From contig NZ_CP084530.1 in NCBI RefSeq assembly GCF_023704175.1, positions 918,501 through 982,500 on the forward strand: a stretch of DNA of 64,000 bases, written 5' to 3'. Positions 53,108 to 62,357 of this stretch are shown here, piece by piece (positions within the stretch are counted from its first letter, which is position 1; every line of letters starts with the position of its first letter). The position numbers and the translations under genes were made by a program. The notes beneath the pieces are model-generated. The model worked only from the letters and a program-made list of their open reading frames with translations. It had not been told where the DNA came from and did not search any database. This stretch comes from Paenibacillus sp. YPG26 (lineage in GTDB: Bacteria; Bacillota; Bacilli; Paenibacillales; Paenibacillaceae).

Positions 53108-54262
53108 TCATTCTTCAGACCGCTGCCTTGTTCTGTAGATCCGGTTCAGCACGAGCCCGAACAGCATTCCGGTGAAGGACATGACCGAGATGGTCAGGAA
53201 GAGAAACTTGCCGCCATAGGCTTCATACAGCGCTCCCCCGGCGTAAGAGGAGATAATACCTGACACTCCGAAGAAGAGCAGAGCCAGCACGGTTTGGCTT
53301 GTCGCACGCCATTCTACAGGAGCTATCCGGTATAGATATTGAATCGCTGCCGAATAGAATATAGGAAAGGTAACGATCTGCAGTGCCTGCAGCAAGACAA
53401 GCAGATGCGGGTCGGTGACCCAAGCCGAGATGAAGAATCGAAGAAAGTAGAACGCACCTGCAATGGAGATGATCATGAGCTCCTGTCCCTTGCGCAGCCA
53501 CCAGAAGCTGAGCGCGAATACAATAATTTCGCTGCCGGCGGCGAGGAACCAGGCCTGGCCCACTAATTCGGCATTTCCACCGAGCTCCCGGATGTATACG
53601 CCCAGGAAAGTGTCATTCATTCTCGCAGGTACCGAGCTGATGAACACGAGAACCAGGAAGAGCAGGGTCTCCCGGTTGCCGAGAAATGTCTTAAGACTTG
53701 CGAGTGTGACGGGCTTGCCCGCAACAGGCGCATCTGGCATGATTAGACTGATTACGAAGCCCAGAACGCCGATAAAGACGAAGAGATAGGCCAGGCTGTG
53801 AGCCCCGTAGCCTGTCATGATATACCCGGCTGCAAGCGACATGACGGCATAGCCCAGTGCTCCATATGTCCGGATAGATCCATAGCTTACTCCTGCTGCC
53901 TCGCCTACTCTGAAGTTCAGGCTTTCAGTAAGCGGATCGATTGGCATCAGGAAGAAGTAGAGCAGCATGGCATAGGTGATCAGCAGCGTATAGCTTGAAG
54001 AGTCATAGAGCAGATAGCCAAGCAGAGTGGAGAATATCAGCAGCAGCAAGAGCACCTTGCGGATGGTCTTGGTCCTGTCGCTGATCATTCCCCATAGAGG
54101 CTGGGCGATGATGGTGATGAAGCCGCCGCTGCCAACCACAAAGCCGATTTGTGCGGGATTCAGTCCTTGCTCGCTAAGATACACGGGCAGGAAGGGAATA
54201 AATACGGCTAATAGAGCAAAATACAGAAAGTTAAATGTGCGTAAAGATACAGTTGATTTCAT
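53108..54262 (-). CDS. MFS transporter, MFS_1-like type
   Basis: 384-residue, twelve-helix carrier. The N-terminus FNFLYFALLAVFIPFLPVYL and the loop motif GMISDRTKTIRK are of the LacY/nucleoside-permease-like (MFS_1_like) group. SYGSIRTYGALGYAVMSLAAG is the helix 4-5 block. The substrate is unknown; a sugar or nucleoside would fit the group. Stands alone. Confidence 0.88.
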   Translation of the reverse strand: MKSTVSLRTFNFLYFALLAVFIPFLPVYLSEQGLNPAQIGFVVGSGGFITIIAQPLWGMISDRTKTIRKVLLLLLIFSTLLGYLLYDSSSYTLLITYAMLLYFFLMPIDPLTESLNFRVGEAAGVSYGSIRTYGALGYAVMSLAAGYIMTGYGAHSLAYLFVFIGVLGFVISLIMPDAPVAGKPVTLASLKTFLGNRETLLFLVLVFISSVPARMNDTFLGVYIRELGGNAELVGQAWFLAAGSEIIVFALSFWWLRKGQELMIISIAGAFYFLRFFISAWVTDPHLLVLLQALQIVTFPIFYSAAIQYLYRIAPVEWRATSQTVLALLFFGVSGIISSYAGGALYEAYGGKFLFLTISVMSFTGMLFGLVLNRIYRTRQRSEE

Positions 54263-54444
54263 CGTTGTCCCTGCCTTAGCTTGATTGGATGTAATGCAAT
54301 CTATTTATTGTATCACTTGTCCCCCGGATTCCAAATTCAACAATGAACTTACACGGAATCACAGGATTTTGAAAAATAATACTTGGTTGCGGCTCCTTGA
54401 AAGGTTAATATAGACATAATCAAATTCACATTTGGAGGCAGACT

Positions 54445-55845
54445 ATGCAATATGTAAGTACACGGGGGCAGGTTGCACCCAAAGGTTTCATTGATACTGT
54501 GCTCATGGGGCTGGCTGATGATGGGGGACTTATGATTCCTGCCGAGATTCCGGTAATCTCCCCTTCAACATTAGAGAGCTGGAAGAGCCTGAGCTATGAG
54601 GAATTGTTCCAGCAGATTTTCTCCTATTACATTAATGATGAGATTCCGTCCGAAGATCTTAAGGCGATGGTCAAACGGAGTTATGCGAGCTTCCGTACAC
54701 CTGAGGTTACGCCCGTGAAGAAGATCAATGATTCTCTATATATTCTGGAATTGTTCCATGGCCCTACCTTTGCTTTCAAGGACGTCGCCCTTCAGTTCAT
54801 GGGTGAGTTCTATTCCTATGTCTCCAAGAAGCAGAATGAAATTATTCATATTCTTGGTGCTACCTCCGGGGATACCGGGGCAGCCGCCATTCAAGGTGTC
54901 CGGGGCAAGGAAGGGATCAAGATCTGTATTCTGCACCCGCACCAGAAGGTGAGCAAGATCCAGGAGCTGCAGATGACCACGGTGAATGATGAGAATGTGC
55001 TCAATCTGTCGGTCAAAGGGAACTTCGATGACTGTCAGAAAGTGATCAAGGATCTGTTCGCCGATCTTGACTTCAAGGCCAAGCACCATCTGCGCGCGAT
55101 CAACTCTATTAATTTTGTGCGAATCCTGGCGCAGACCGTGTATTACTTCTATGCTTACTTCCGCTTGGATGAGGAAGCACAGGCATCCAAGAAGGTGAAC
55201 ATCAGTGTGCCATCAGGCAACTTTGGCAATATCTTCTCCGGATTTCTTGCGAAAAAAATGGGACTGCCTATCCACAAGCTCATTATCGCCACGAACGAGA
55301 ACAATATTCTGGAGCGCTTCGTACGCACAGGGGAATACAGACCCGGCGATTTCAAGAGCACGCACAGTCCTTCAATGGATATTCAGGTTGCGAGCAACTT
55401 CGAGAGATACCTGTATTACCTGCTGGATGAGAAGGTAGAGAAGGTATCCGAGTATATGAAGCAGCTGCAGACTGAAGGCAAGATTGTGGTAAGTCCAGAG
55501 CTCCTGGCACGCGTGCAGGCAGACTTTGCTGCTTATGGGGCTTCCAATGAGGAGTGTCTGCAATATATTGGCGAGTACAATCAGAAATACGACTACCTGC
55601 TTGATCCGCATACGGCTTGTGGCATTGCCGCTTATCAGGAATGCAGTGAAGCGGATGAGGTGACGATCACCTTTGCTACCGCTCATCCGGCCAAATTCGA
55701 TGAAGCCATCGCGTTGTGCATGATTGAGCAGAAATTCCCTGAGGAGATTGAAGCACTGCTTGCCAAGCCTCAGTACCAGCAAGTCGTGGAACATAATCAG
55801 GACGACATTGTCCGTGAACTGGAGACATTTTACGGGGACAACTAG
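54445..55845 (+). CDS. thrC: Threonine synthase, long form
   Basis: PLP enzyme making threonine from O-phosphohomoserine. The 466 residues and N-terminus YVSTRGQVAPKGFIDTVLMG are of the long E. coli/yeast-like class, not the about 350-residue Bacillus ThrC. The PLP lysine is in HGPTFAFKDVALQFMGEF and the phosphate loop in GATSGDTGAAAIQ. TTTGGAGGCAG precedes the ATG. No hom or thrB is adjacent; the strong terminator at 55867 ends a single-gene unit. Confidence 0.95.
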   Translation: MQYVSTRGQVAPKGFIDTVLMGLADDGGLMIPAEIPVISPSTLESWKSLSYEELFQQIFSYYINDEIPSEDLKAMVKRSYASFRTPEVTPVKKINDSLYILELFHGPTFAFKDVALQFMGEFYSYVSKKQNEIIHILGATSGDTGAAAIQGVRGKEGIKICILHPHQKVSKIQELQMTTVNDENVLNLSVKGNFDDCQKVIKDLFADLDFKAKHHLRAINSINFVRILAQTVYYFYAYFRLDEEAQASKKVNISVPSGNFGNIFSGFLAKKMGLPIHKLIIATNENNILERFVRTGEYRPGDFKSTHSPSMDIQVASNFERYLYYLLDEKVEKVSEYMKQLQTEGKIVVSPELLARVQADFAAYGASNEECLQYIGEYNQKYDYLLDPHTACGIAAYQECSEADEVTITFATAHPAKFDEAIALCMIEQKFPEEIEALLAKPQYQQVVEHNQDDIVRELETFYGDN

Positions 55846-55866
55846 ACCTTGATGAATTAGTAGAAA

Positions 55867-55913
55867 AAAACCTTCGATTCCCACTCTTGAGGCGGGATCG
55901 AAGGTTTTTTTGT
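55867..55913 (+). terminator. Terminator of thrC
   Basis: AACCTTCGAT-t-CCC pairs with GGG-ATCGAAGGTT (55869-55882, 55894-55906), then TTTTT. Confidence 0.92.
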
Positions 55914-55977
55914 TGTGTTCACTTCAACTTATCTTACCCGGACAAGCGACTCCAAACTGTTAATTGGCGTACTGCGA

Positions 55978-57701
55978 TTACAGCCGGAACCGGGAAGAGA
56001 GGCTCTGAAGCTCTGCCGCCATAAGCGTTAGGGAGTGCACAGCTGCTTCAACCTCTTTCATCGTTGCTAGCTGCTGCTCGGAGGCCGCGGCCACGTTCTG
56101 TGTCTTGGTAAATGAGGCGGTAGCGATCTCCTCGGTAACCTGCAGGGAGGAGCTGACCTCCTCAGAGCTGGCGGAGATCTGTTCGGATGCGGCGGACACT
56201 TCTTCAAGCTGCTGATTCACATCCTGAATCGACTTGTTGATCTGGTTGAAGGAGCGCTTCGCTTCTTCCATGCCTTCAAGGCCCAGATGGATCTCGGTCT
56301 TCTCCTTCTCCATCATCTTGACAGCTTCACCGGTAGAGGTCTGAATCTCCGTAATAATGGCCGAGATTTGTTCAGAAGACTGATTGGACTGCTCGGCCAG
56401 CTTGCGGACTTCGTGGGCCACGACCGCAAAGCCTCTGCCGTGCTCACCAGCCCGGGCCGCTTCAATTGAAGCGTTGAGGGCCAGCAGATTGATCTGGCCT
56501 GAGATGCCTTTGATTATACCCACAATGTTGCCGATCTCCTGCGAGTGCTCATCTAGCCTCCGGATCACCGCTTCCGAGGAACGGGAGGTCTCCAATATGG
56601 AGTCAAGCTGACTGCTGACATACTTGATCTTATCCTCTCCGAGACCGGCCTGATCTGCTGTGTATTGGGAGATCGTGGAGACATCAGCTGCGGATTCCGC
56701 TACCCGCTGAATTCCCGTGGCAACCTCTTCCATAGCCCGGCTGCATTCTCTGGAGCTGTTGTACTGGATATCCGAGCCTTCCGCCACTTCTTGGACCTCT
56801 ATCGCAATATGTCCGCTGGCTTCGCTTGTCTGCTTGGAGCTGGCAAGCAGCTCCTCTGAACTTGCCGAGAGCATCTCGGCATGGGTACCGATCTTGGATA
56901 TGATCTCCCGCAGACTGCCCAGCATATCGTTAAAGCCTTCCGTTAAACGCCGATCTCATCTTTGGAGACGTACGGGCCCTCCACAGCCAAGTTCCCGTGC
57001 TTGGCCTCCACCATGAGGGATGTGAGCTTGCCAAGTGGCCGGGTAATCATTCTGGATAAGATCAGGCTGATTGCTCCGCAGAGAAGGAGGGAGACGGTCA
57101 GCAGAATAAGGGTGCTTTGCTTGCTGTTCGCCGCATCCTTCTTATTGTTTTCGTTCAGAACGGCAGCGGCCTGATGGTTGAGTTCCTTAATCTCATTGAG
57201 CGTGTTCATGATATCAGTCCGAATCGGCATCACCTGGGAGTCAAAGATCTTATAGGCTTCCTCAATCTGATTCGCGGCAAGCTTGCCCAGCATAGCATCC
57301 CTGGCCTGGTTGCTTGTCCCGATTTTCCCTTTGAAGCTGTTGTACAGCTGCTTGGCTTCCGGAGACAGGCCAATTCCCTCAATCTGTTTCTGGGAGGCGA
57401 TGCTGCTTGAGATTAACTTTTGAATCTGGCTGCTAATCTCTTTCTGCTTCGCTTCATTCTTATTCTCTAGCATGATGAGCTCCAGCTGCAGCGTGTTAAT
57501 CTGGGCATTATTCGCAATAATTTGACTGATTAATTCGTTCGGCACCATATTGTGCGTATACATTTCTTTGGCATTGTTATTGATTTTGTCCAGGTAATAA
57601 TAGCCTGTCAGGCCAATCAGACACATAAAAAGTGTGGAAAGGCCGATCAGACCCATAATTTTAACAGAAACCTTCTGATCTACAATAAATCGCATGCTCA
57701 T
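55978..57701 (-). pseudogene. Methyl-accepting chemotaxis protein split by a frameshift
   Basis: Two frames make one receptor: 57701-56943 encodes helix 1, an all-helical sensor, helix 2 and HAMP (ITRPLGKLTSLMVEAKHGN) and stops right after SKDEIG; 56942-55978 continues with [12 protein letters not shown] and the full signalling hairpin ([20 protein letters not shown]). At 56945-56947 the run reads GGC GTT TAA; one more T would restore GTT TTA ACG GAA GGC TTT in frame. The restored protein would have 574 residues. Either a recent null mutation or a sequencing error in the short T run. Confidence 0.88.
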
Positions 57702-57840
57702 ACCCTTCTTTCATCCCGGTGTCTAAAAATTTTCGAAGTCTTTGTTCTCTATATATCGTATAATTTAGGCTGTTCCTTAAGATGATTTAGATGGTTTGTA
57801 AAAAGATGGGTTAAATTACCTAGTAGGTAGGAGAGACTAT

Positions 57841-58599
57841 ATGAAGCTGGTGTCATGGAATGTGAACGGGCTGAGAGCCTGTGTGAATAAAGGATTTCAG
57901 GATTATTTTGATGCTGAGGATGCGGATATATTTTGTGTTCAGGAGATTAAGCTTCAGGAGGGTCAGATTGACCTGAATCATTACGGAAGATACGAGCAGT
58001 ATTGGAATTACGCTGAGAAGAAGGGCTATTCAGGCACTGCGGTTTTTACCAAAAAGAAGCCTGTCTCCGTCCGATATGGCCTTGAAGAGGATTACGAGCC
58101 GGAGGGCCGTGTGCTGACCCTCGAATTCGAACAGTTCTATCTGGTGAATGTCTATACTCCAAATGCCAAGAGAGATCTGGCAAGACTGGGTTATCGGCTT
58201 GAATGGGAGGACCGCTTCAGAGACTACTTGAAGGGGCTTGACGCGTTGAAGCCAGTCATTGTCTGCGGGGATATGAATGTTGCCCATCAGGAGATCGATC
58301 TTAAGAACGCCAAAGGCAACCGCAATAATTCCGGGTTCACCCCGGAAGAGAGAGAGAAGATGACCCGGCTGCTGGATGCCGGATTCGTGGATACGTTCCG
58401 TTACTTCTATCCGGACCGGGCGGATGCTTACAGCTGGTGGTCCAATATGCCGAAGGTAAGAGAGCGGAATGTGGGCTGGCGTATTGATTATTTTCTAGCC
58501 TCGGAGAGACTTGGACCCAAGCTTGCCGATGCGCGAATTGATGCTCATATTATGGGAAGCGACCATTGTCCGGTTGTACTGCTCCTGTCTGACGACTAA
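57841..58599 (+). CDS. exoA: Exodeoxyribonuclease III
   Basis: 252-residue AP endonuclease / 3'-5' exonuclease in base excision repair. Catalytic motifs: WNVNGLRA, the Glu of CVQEIKLQ, YTPNA, CGDMNVAH, and GSDHCPV at the C-terminus. TAGGAGAG precedes the ATG. Followed 33 bp later by the aldehyde dehydrogenase gene on the same strand. Confidence 0.96.
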   Translation: MKLVSWNVNGLRACVNKGFQDYFDAEDADIFCVQEIKLQEGQIDLNHYGRYEQYWNYAEKKGYSGTAVFTKKKPVSVRYGLEEDYEPEGRVLTLEFEQFYLVNVYTPNAKRDLARLGYRLEWEDRFRDYLKGLDALKPVIVCGDMNVAHQEIDLKNAKGNRNNSGFTPEEREKMTRLLDAGFVDTFRYFYPDRADAYSWWSNMPKVRERNVGWRIDYFLASERLGPKLADARIDAHIMGSDHCPVVLLLSDD

Positions 58600-58632
58600 T
58601 CCGATACTTTACCCAGAGGAAGAGGTGCTGAT

Positions 58633-60021
58633 GTGAACAACAAAGCTGCAGAACTAGACATCCATGAATTACTCACCAGGCATAAGCTTTATTATGACTC
58701 AGGCCGCACCCGGAGCATCAGAGACCGCCTTGTATTACTGGCCCGTCTGAGGGAAGTGCTCCAATCGAGAGAAGCCGAGATTATGGCCGCGCTGCGTCAG
58801 GACCTGAATAAATCGGAGCTGGAGTCCTATAGCACTGAAATAGGAATCGTTCTGGAGGAGATCAGGCATATCTCCAGACGGCTTACCCGCTGGGCAAGAC
58901 CGCGCAAGGTGAGAACGGCCCTGACACACATTGGCTCGAAAGGCATGATTGTGCCGGAACCGTATGGAACAGTGCTGATTATTGCGCCGTGGAACTATCC
59001 ATTTCAGCTGGCCATCTCCCCACTTGTAGGAGCCATTGCGGCGGGAAATACGGTTGTTCTGAAGCCTTCGGAGCTGTCCCCGGCGGTGTCGGATCTGCTT
59101 AGACGCATCCTGGCCGAGGTGTTCCCGGAGGATTATGTCGCTGTGGTTGAAGGCGGCGTAGAGGTAAGCACCGAGCTGCTGAGGCATAAATTTGACTATA
59201 TCTTCTTCACCGGCAGTGTGAACGTGGGGCGGATTGTGATGGAAGCCGCTGCGAAGCAGCTTACCCCCGTAACCCTGGAGCTGGGAGGCAAGAGTCCTTG
59301 TATCGTGCACAAGGATGCGGATATTGCACTTGCCGCGCGAAGAATTGTCTTTGGCAAATTCACCAATGCAGGCCAGACCTGTGTTGCGCCGGATTACCTG
59401 TGGGTTCATCGGGACGTGAAGGAAGAACTGCTGCAGGAAATGGGGCGAGCGGTTCGCGGCTTTTACGGAGAGGACCCGATAAGTCATCCGGATTATGGCC
59501 GGGTGGTCAGCCGGCGTCATTTCGACAGGCTGGTTATGTTCCTGCAGGATGGACAGACCGTACTGGGCGGGCGTTCGGATGTGGAGACTCTGAAGATTGA
59601 GCCAACCATTCTGGATCAGGTAACCTGGGACATGCCTGTGATGAAAGAGGAGATCTTTGGGCCGGTATTCCCGGTGCTGGAGTATGAGCAGCTTGATGAA
59701 GTGATCGAAGGGGTTCGCAATCACCCCAAGCCTCTGGCTCTGTACTTGTTCAGCCAGGCTGAGTCCGTTCAGAAGCACGTGATCGAATCACTGTCCTTCG
59801 GCGGAGGGACAATTAACGATACGTTAATGCACCTGGCAACCCCTTATCTGCCTTTTGGTGGCGTGGGGGACAGCGGGATGGGAAGCTACCATGGCAGCGA
59901 GAGCTTCAAGACCTTCACTCACGAGAAAAGTGTACTCATTCAGACAACGCGCTTCGACTTTCCCTTCCGTTATCCATCCTCGAAGAATGCCCTGCGCATA
60001 TTGAAGAAGCTTATGAAATAA
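58633..60021 (+). CDS. Aldehyde dehydrogenase (class 3-like)
   Basis: 462-residue NAD(P)-dependent enzyme oxidising fatty or aromatic aldehydes. Catalytic Cys in [13 protein letters not shown] (near residue 249), general base Glu in LELGGKSPC (near 216), and the NAD loop [15 protein letters not shown]. The short N-terminus and [20 protein letters not shown] belong to the class 3 / YwdH group. It starts at GTG 58633 behind AGAGGAAGAGG. C-terminus ends RILKKLMK. Confidence 0.93.
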   Translation: MNNKAAELDIHELLTRHKLYYDSGRTRSIRDRLVLLARLREVLQSREAEIMAALRQDLNKSELESYSTEIGIVLEEIRHISRRLTRWARPRKVRTALTHIGSKGMIVPEPYGTVLIIAPWNYPFQLAISPLVGAIAAGNTVVLKPSELSPAVSDLLRRILAEVFPEDYVAVVEGGVEVSTELLRHKFDYIFFTGSVNVGRIVMEAAAKQLTPVTLELGGKSPCIVHKDADIALAARRIVFGKFTNAGQTCVAPDYLWVHRDVKEELLQEMGRAVRGFYGEDPISHPDYGRVVSRRHFDRLVMFLQDGQTVLGGRSDVETLKIEPTILDQVTWDMPVMKEEIFGPVFPVLEYEQLDEVIEGVRNHPKPLALYLFSQAESVQKHVIESLSFGGGTINDTLMHLATPYLPFGGVGDSGMGSYHGSESFKTFTHEKSVLIQTTRFDFPFRYPSSKNALRILKKLMK

Positions 60022-60026
60022 CAAGG

Positions 60027-60070
60027 AAGGGCCGTAACTTGAGTGATCAAGGTACGGCCCTTTATTTCTT
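60027..60070. terminator. Terminator after aldehyde dehydrogenase
   Basis: GGGCCGTA / TACGGCCC (60029-60036, 60053-60060) extended by CTTGA / TCAAG, then tttatttctt. Lies between convergent genes. Confidence 0.9.
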
Positions 60071-60079
60071 GTTATATGC

Positions 60080-60847
60080 TTATGGCTGCGTGACTCCGGT
60101 ATAGATTAGAATCGCATCTCTCAGGAACTCAGCCGTCCCAGGCTGCTTCTCATCATAGTGCGCTTTGAAGCGTTCGTCATCCACGTACATTTGCGCGAGA
60201 CCCGCATGGGCTTCCTTCGAGTACTGGCTCCAATAATACCCCAGCCACTGCTTATGCAGATCCGCAGCCCTCTGAGCCAGTTCACCCGAAGGCTCGCCCG
60301 TCTTAACGGCTTCAGCCAGGGTGGCATATAATTCATCGGTCAGCCGGGTGAGCTCTGCATGCTGTTCCTGGGTCATGTTCTTAAGCTTCGCATTTGACTG
60401 ATCAATTGCATTGTTCCCGTATTTGCTGCGAATTTCTTGACCATATTTCTGCTCATTCTCATCAATCAGCTTTTGCTTAAAGCCTTCAAATTTCTCTTGA
60501 TCGGTCATCATCGTTCTCCCTTCACGTACAGCAATTGTCTTCTCCACATTCGCGATGAGAAGGTCGAGCTGTTTTCTTTTGCCAAGGAGTTGTTCCCGGT
60601 GTTCTCTGAGTGCCTGAGCTCCGTCAAATGAATTGGCGTTCATCATTCCCCGAATTTGTTCCAGACTAAGTCCCAGCTCTCTGTAGAAAAGAATGTGCTG
60701 AAGTCTGTCTATTTCATTCTCGCCATAGATCCGATACCCTGATGAGTTGATTCTTGCCGGCTTAAGAAGATCAATCTCATCATAGTAACGAAGTGTCCGG
60801 GTACTGATTCCGGCCAGCTGACCGAGCTTGTGTATAGTGTATTCCAT
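60080..60847 (-). CDS. MerR family regulator with TipAS ligand domain
   Basis: 255-residue activator. The N-terminal MerR DNA-binding domain reads KLGQLAGISTRTLRYYDEID and the dimerisation helix follows; residues about 130-255 match the TipAS domain (ELAQRAADLHKQWLGYYW, EAHAGLAQMYVDDERFKAHYD), which in TipA and Mta binds thiopeptides or drugs. AGGAGGG precedes the ATG. No efflux gene is adjacent, so the target is unknown. Confidence 0.93.
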   Translation of the reverse strand: MEYTIHKLGQLAGISTRTLRYYDEIDLLKPARINSSGYRIYGENEIDRLQHILFYRELGLSLEQIRGMMNANSFDGAQALREHREQLLGKRKQLDLLIANVEKTIAVREGRTMMTDQEKFEGFKQKLIDENEQKYGQEIRSKYGNNAIDQSNAKLKNMTQEQHAELTRLTDELYATLAEAVKTGEPSGELAQRAADLHKQWLGYYWSQYSKEAHAGLAQMYVDDERFKAHYDEKQPGTAEFLRDAILIYTGVTQP

Positions 60848-61024
60848 CCTGGCGTCCCTCCTGACAAATTAACTGTACGCCTTAACGTAACGTGAAGGTC
60901 AATAGGTATTTTAACAAAATTGTTTGACTAGAGTTCATCAATAATCCATGGTATGGTTCTTGTTGGCTCCAGAGCAATCGGACTTACCAAAAAAGCACAT
61001 CCACTTTGCATCTGTAAGCGTAAG

Positions 61025-61063
61025 AAGAGACCACTTACCTGCATCAAGCAGGAAGGGTCTCTT
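61025..61063. terminator. Hairpin between VanZ-RDD and MerR genes
   Basis: AAGAGACC / GGTCTCTT (61025-61032, 61056-61063) continued by CTT / AAG and CCTGC / GCAGG. The T-run is weak on both strands, so it may be another structured element. Confidence 0.55.
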
Positions 61064-61113
61064 ATGAAAATAGTCTAGGTAAGCTTATGTTCCTTGTTAT
61101 TTTTGAGGTGGCC

Positions 61114-62190
61114 CTACATGATGACATAGCGTGTTTTGCTGATTTTCTCATAAAATAGCAAGGAATCCTTTTTAAATATATGAATGAGGATGTGAATGAA
61201 TAACCAGGCGTTCATGACGAAGACAACCAGCCCGAGGAACCCTCTGGCGATATCGGGAAAGGTATCCAAAGAGCCTGCTAGCAGCCTGTTCATCCCGAAG
61301 ATTAACCAGTACAGAAGACCATACCGAATGATTAAGGATGACAGGGCAATCCGTTCTCCACGATCTGTGAGTCTGATGCGAACGAGCCATTTGCCCGGAG
61401 TTAGGCCGTTGGTCAACCAAGGGACCAATATGAAATAAAGACCTGTCGCTACCCAGAAGGCTGCCGGAATCCTCAGAATAGAACACACAGTTATCAATAT
61501 GGTACAAAAAAAGAAATCGATCAGGAAAGCGATCCCCCGACGGGTATACGTTACTCTTTTCGTCGATAAGTCGACATTGGCATCGAGTTGTTCAATGCGC
61601 GGCAGAAGACCCGTTAGCCATTCGGCTGCCAAATACCCTAATACTCCGCCGAGGGTGTTCGTTATCAAATCATCCACATCGAACACGCGGTAAGGGTGGT
61701 CATACAGGCCGTAGATCCCGGTAAGCTGTGTCACTTCAAAAAAGAGAGCGAGCAGAAATGACAGTAGAACCGAGCGTTTCCATCCTGCCTGGAAGTAGTA
61801 CCTTAGGATCATTCCGAATGGGACAGTCAGCAGTACATTGAATATCACCTGTAGAAAAGCCCGTTCCTTCAGAAGCTTCAGATACGTGGAAGGATGGGCC
61901 GCAGATATGGAGGTTTCCTTCAGAATGTCATTAATGAAATTTAGTGGGAGCAGCTGCATTGTTCCGCCTGTCATGACCGCGTTATGCCTTGAAGAAGGAA
62001 GAGGGAGAATAACAAGAAAGAGAGCGTTCAGAAGATAGAGAAGGAAGAGGTACAGCACAAAGGCACGAACCTTGTTAATATAGCCGTGCTTACGGTACTG
62101 AACGATCAGGAACGGAAGCGTGAATGCCATCGCTGCAAACGGAAATGACAGGAACGCATAGGAAATTGGAAATAAATATGAGTGTAACAT
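61114..62190 (-). CDS. VanZ-RDD fusion membrane protein
   Basis: 358 residues. The N-terminal about 195 are a VanZ-like domain (four to five helices, with NVLLTVPFGMILRYYF and VDDLITNTLGGVLGYLAAEW), a family tied to teicoplanin resistance and lipophilic glycopeptide response. The C-terminal about 140 are an RDD domain (RRGIAFLIDFFFCTILI, LTPGKWLVRIRLTD). The fused form is seen in Bacillota; function is unknown, perhaps in envelope protection. No cognate regulator is adjacent. Confidence 0.9.
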   Translation of the reverse strand: MLHSYLFPISYAFLSFPFAAMAFTLPFLIVQYRKHGYINKVRAFVLYLFLLYLLNALFLVILPLPSSRHNAVMTGGTMQLLPLNFINDILKETSISAAHPSTYLKLLKERAFLQVIFNVLLTVPFGMILRYYFQAGWKRSVLLSFLLALFFEVTQLTGIYGLYDHPYRVFDVDDLITNTLGGVLGYLAAEWLTGLLPRIEQLDANVDLSTKRVTYTRRGIAFLIDFFFCTILITVCSILRIPAAFWVATGLYFILVPWLTNGLTPGKWLVRIRLTDRGERIALSSLIIRYGLLYWLIFGMNRLLAGSLDTFPDIARGFLGLVVFVMNAWLFIHILIHIFKKDSLLFYEKISKTRYVIM

Positions 62191-62287
62191 GATACTTGCA
62201 CCTACCCTGCATCAGGTTAGCATACTGAATCAGCAACCTTATAATAGGCTTATCATAGCACAGGTAGTCATGGTTTTAGTTTAAATT

Positions 62288-62337
62288 TTATTTAAAATTA
62301 AACCCTGAATTTCTCCTTGAGCAGGAGTGATCCAGGG
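62288..62337 (-). terminator. Terminator of the phytase gene
   Basis: On the minus strand CCCTG...CAGGG encloses CTCCT / AGGAG, followed by TTTAATTTTAAATAAAATTTAA. Confidence 0.8.
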
Positions 62338-62357
62338 CCTATACCATGCTTGTAGTA

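Noticed and set aside
56935-56955. Programmed -1 frameshift in the second chemoreceptor
   Set aside because: GTTTAA is a poor slippery site and no downstream stem or upstream Shine-Dalgarno-like stimulator was seen; a one-base deletion is simpler.
58735-59778. 347-codon frame antisense to the aldehyde dehydrogenase gene
   Set aside because: Shadow of a well-supported gene with intact catalytic residues.
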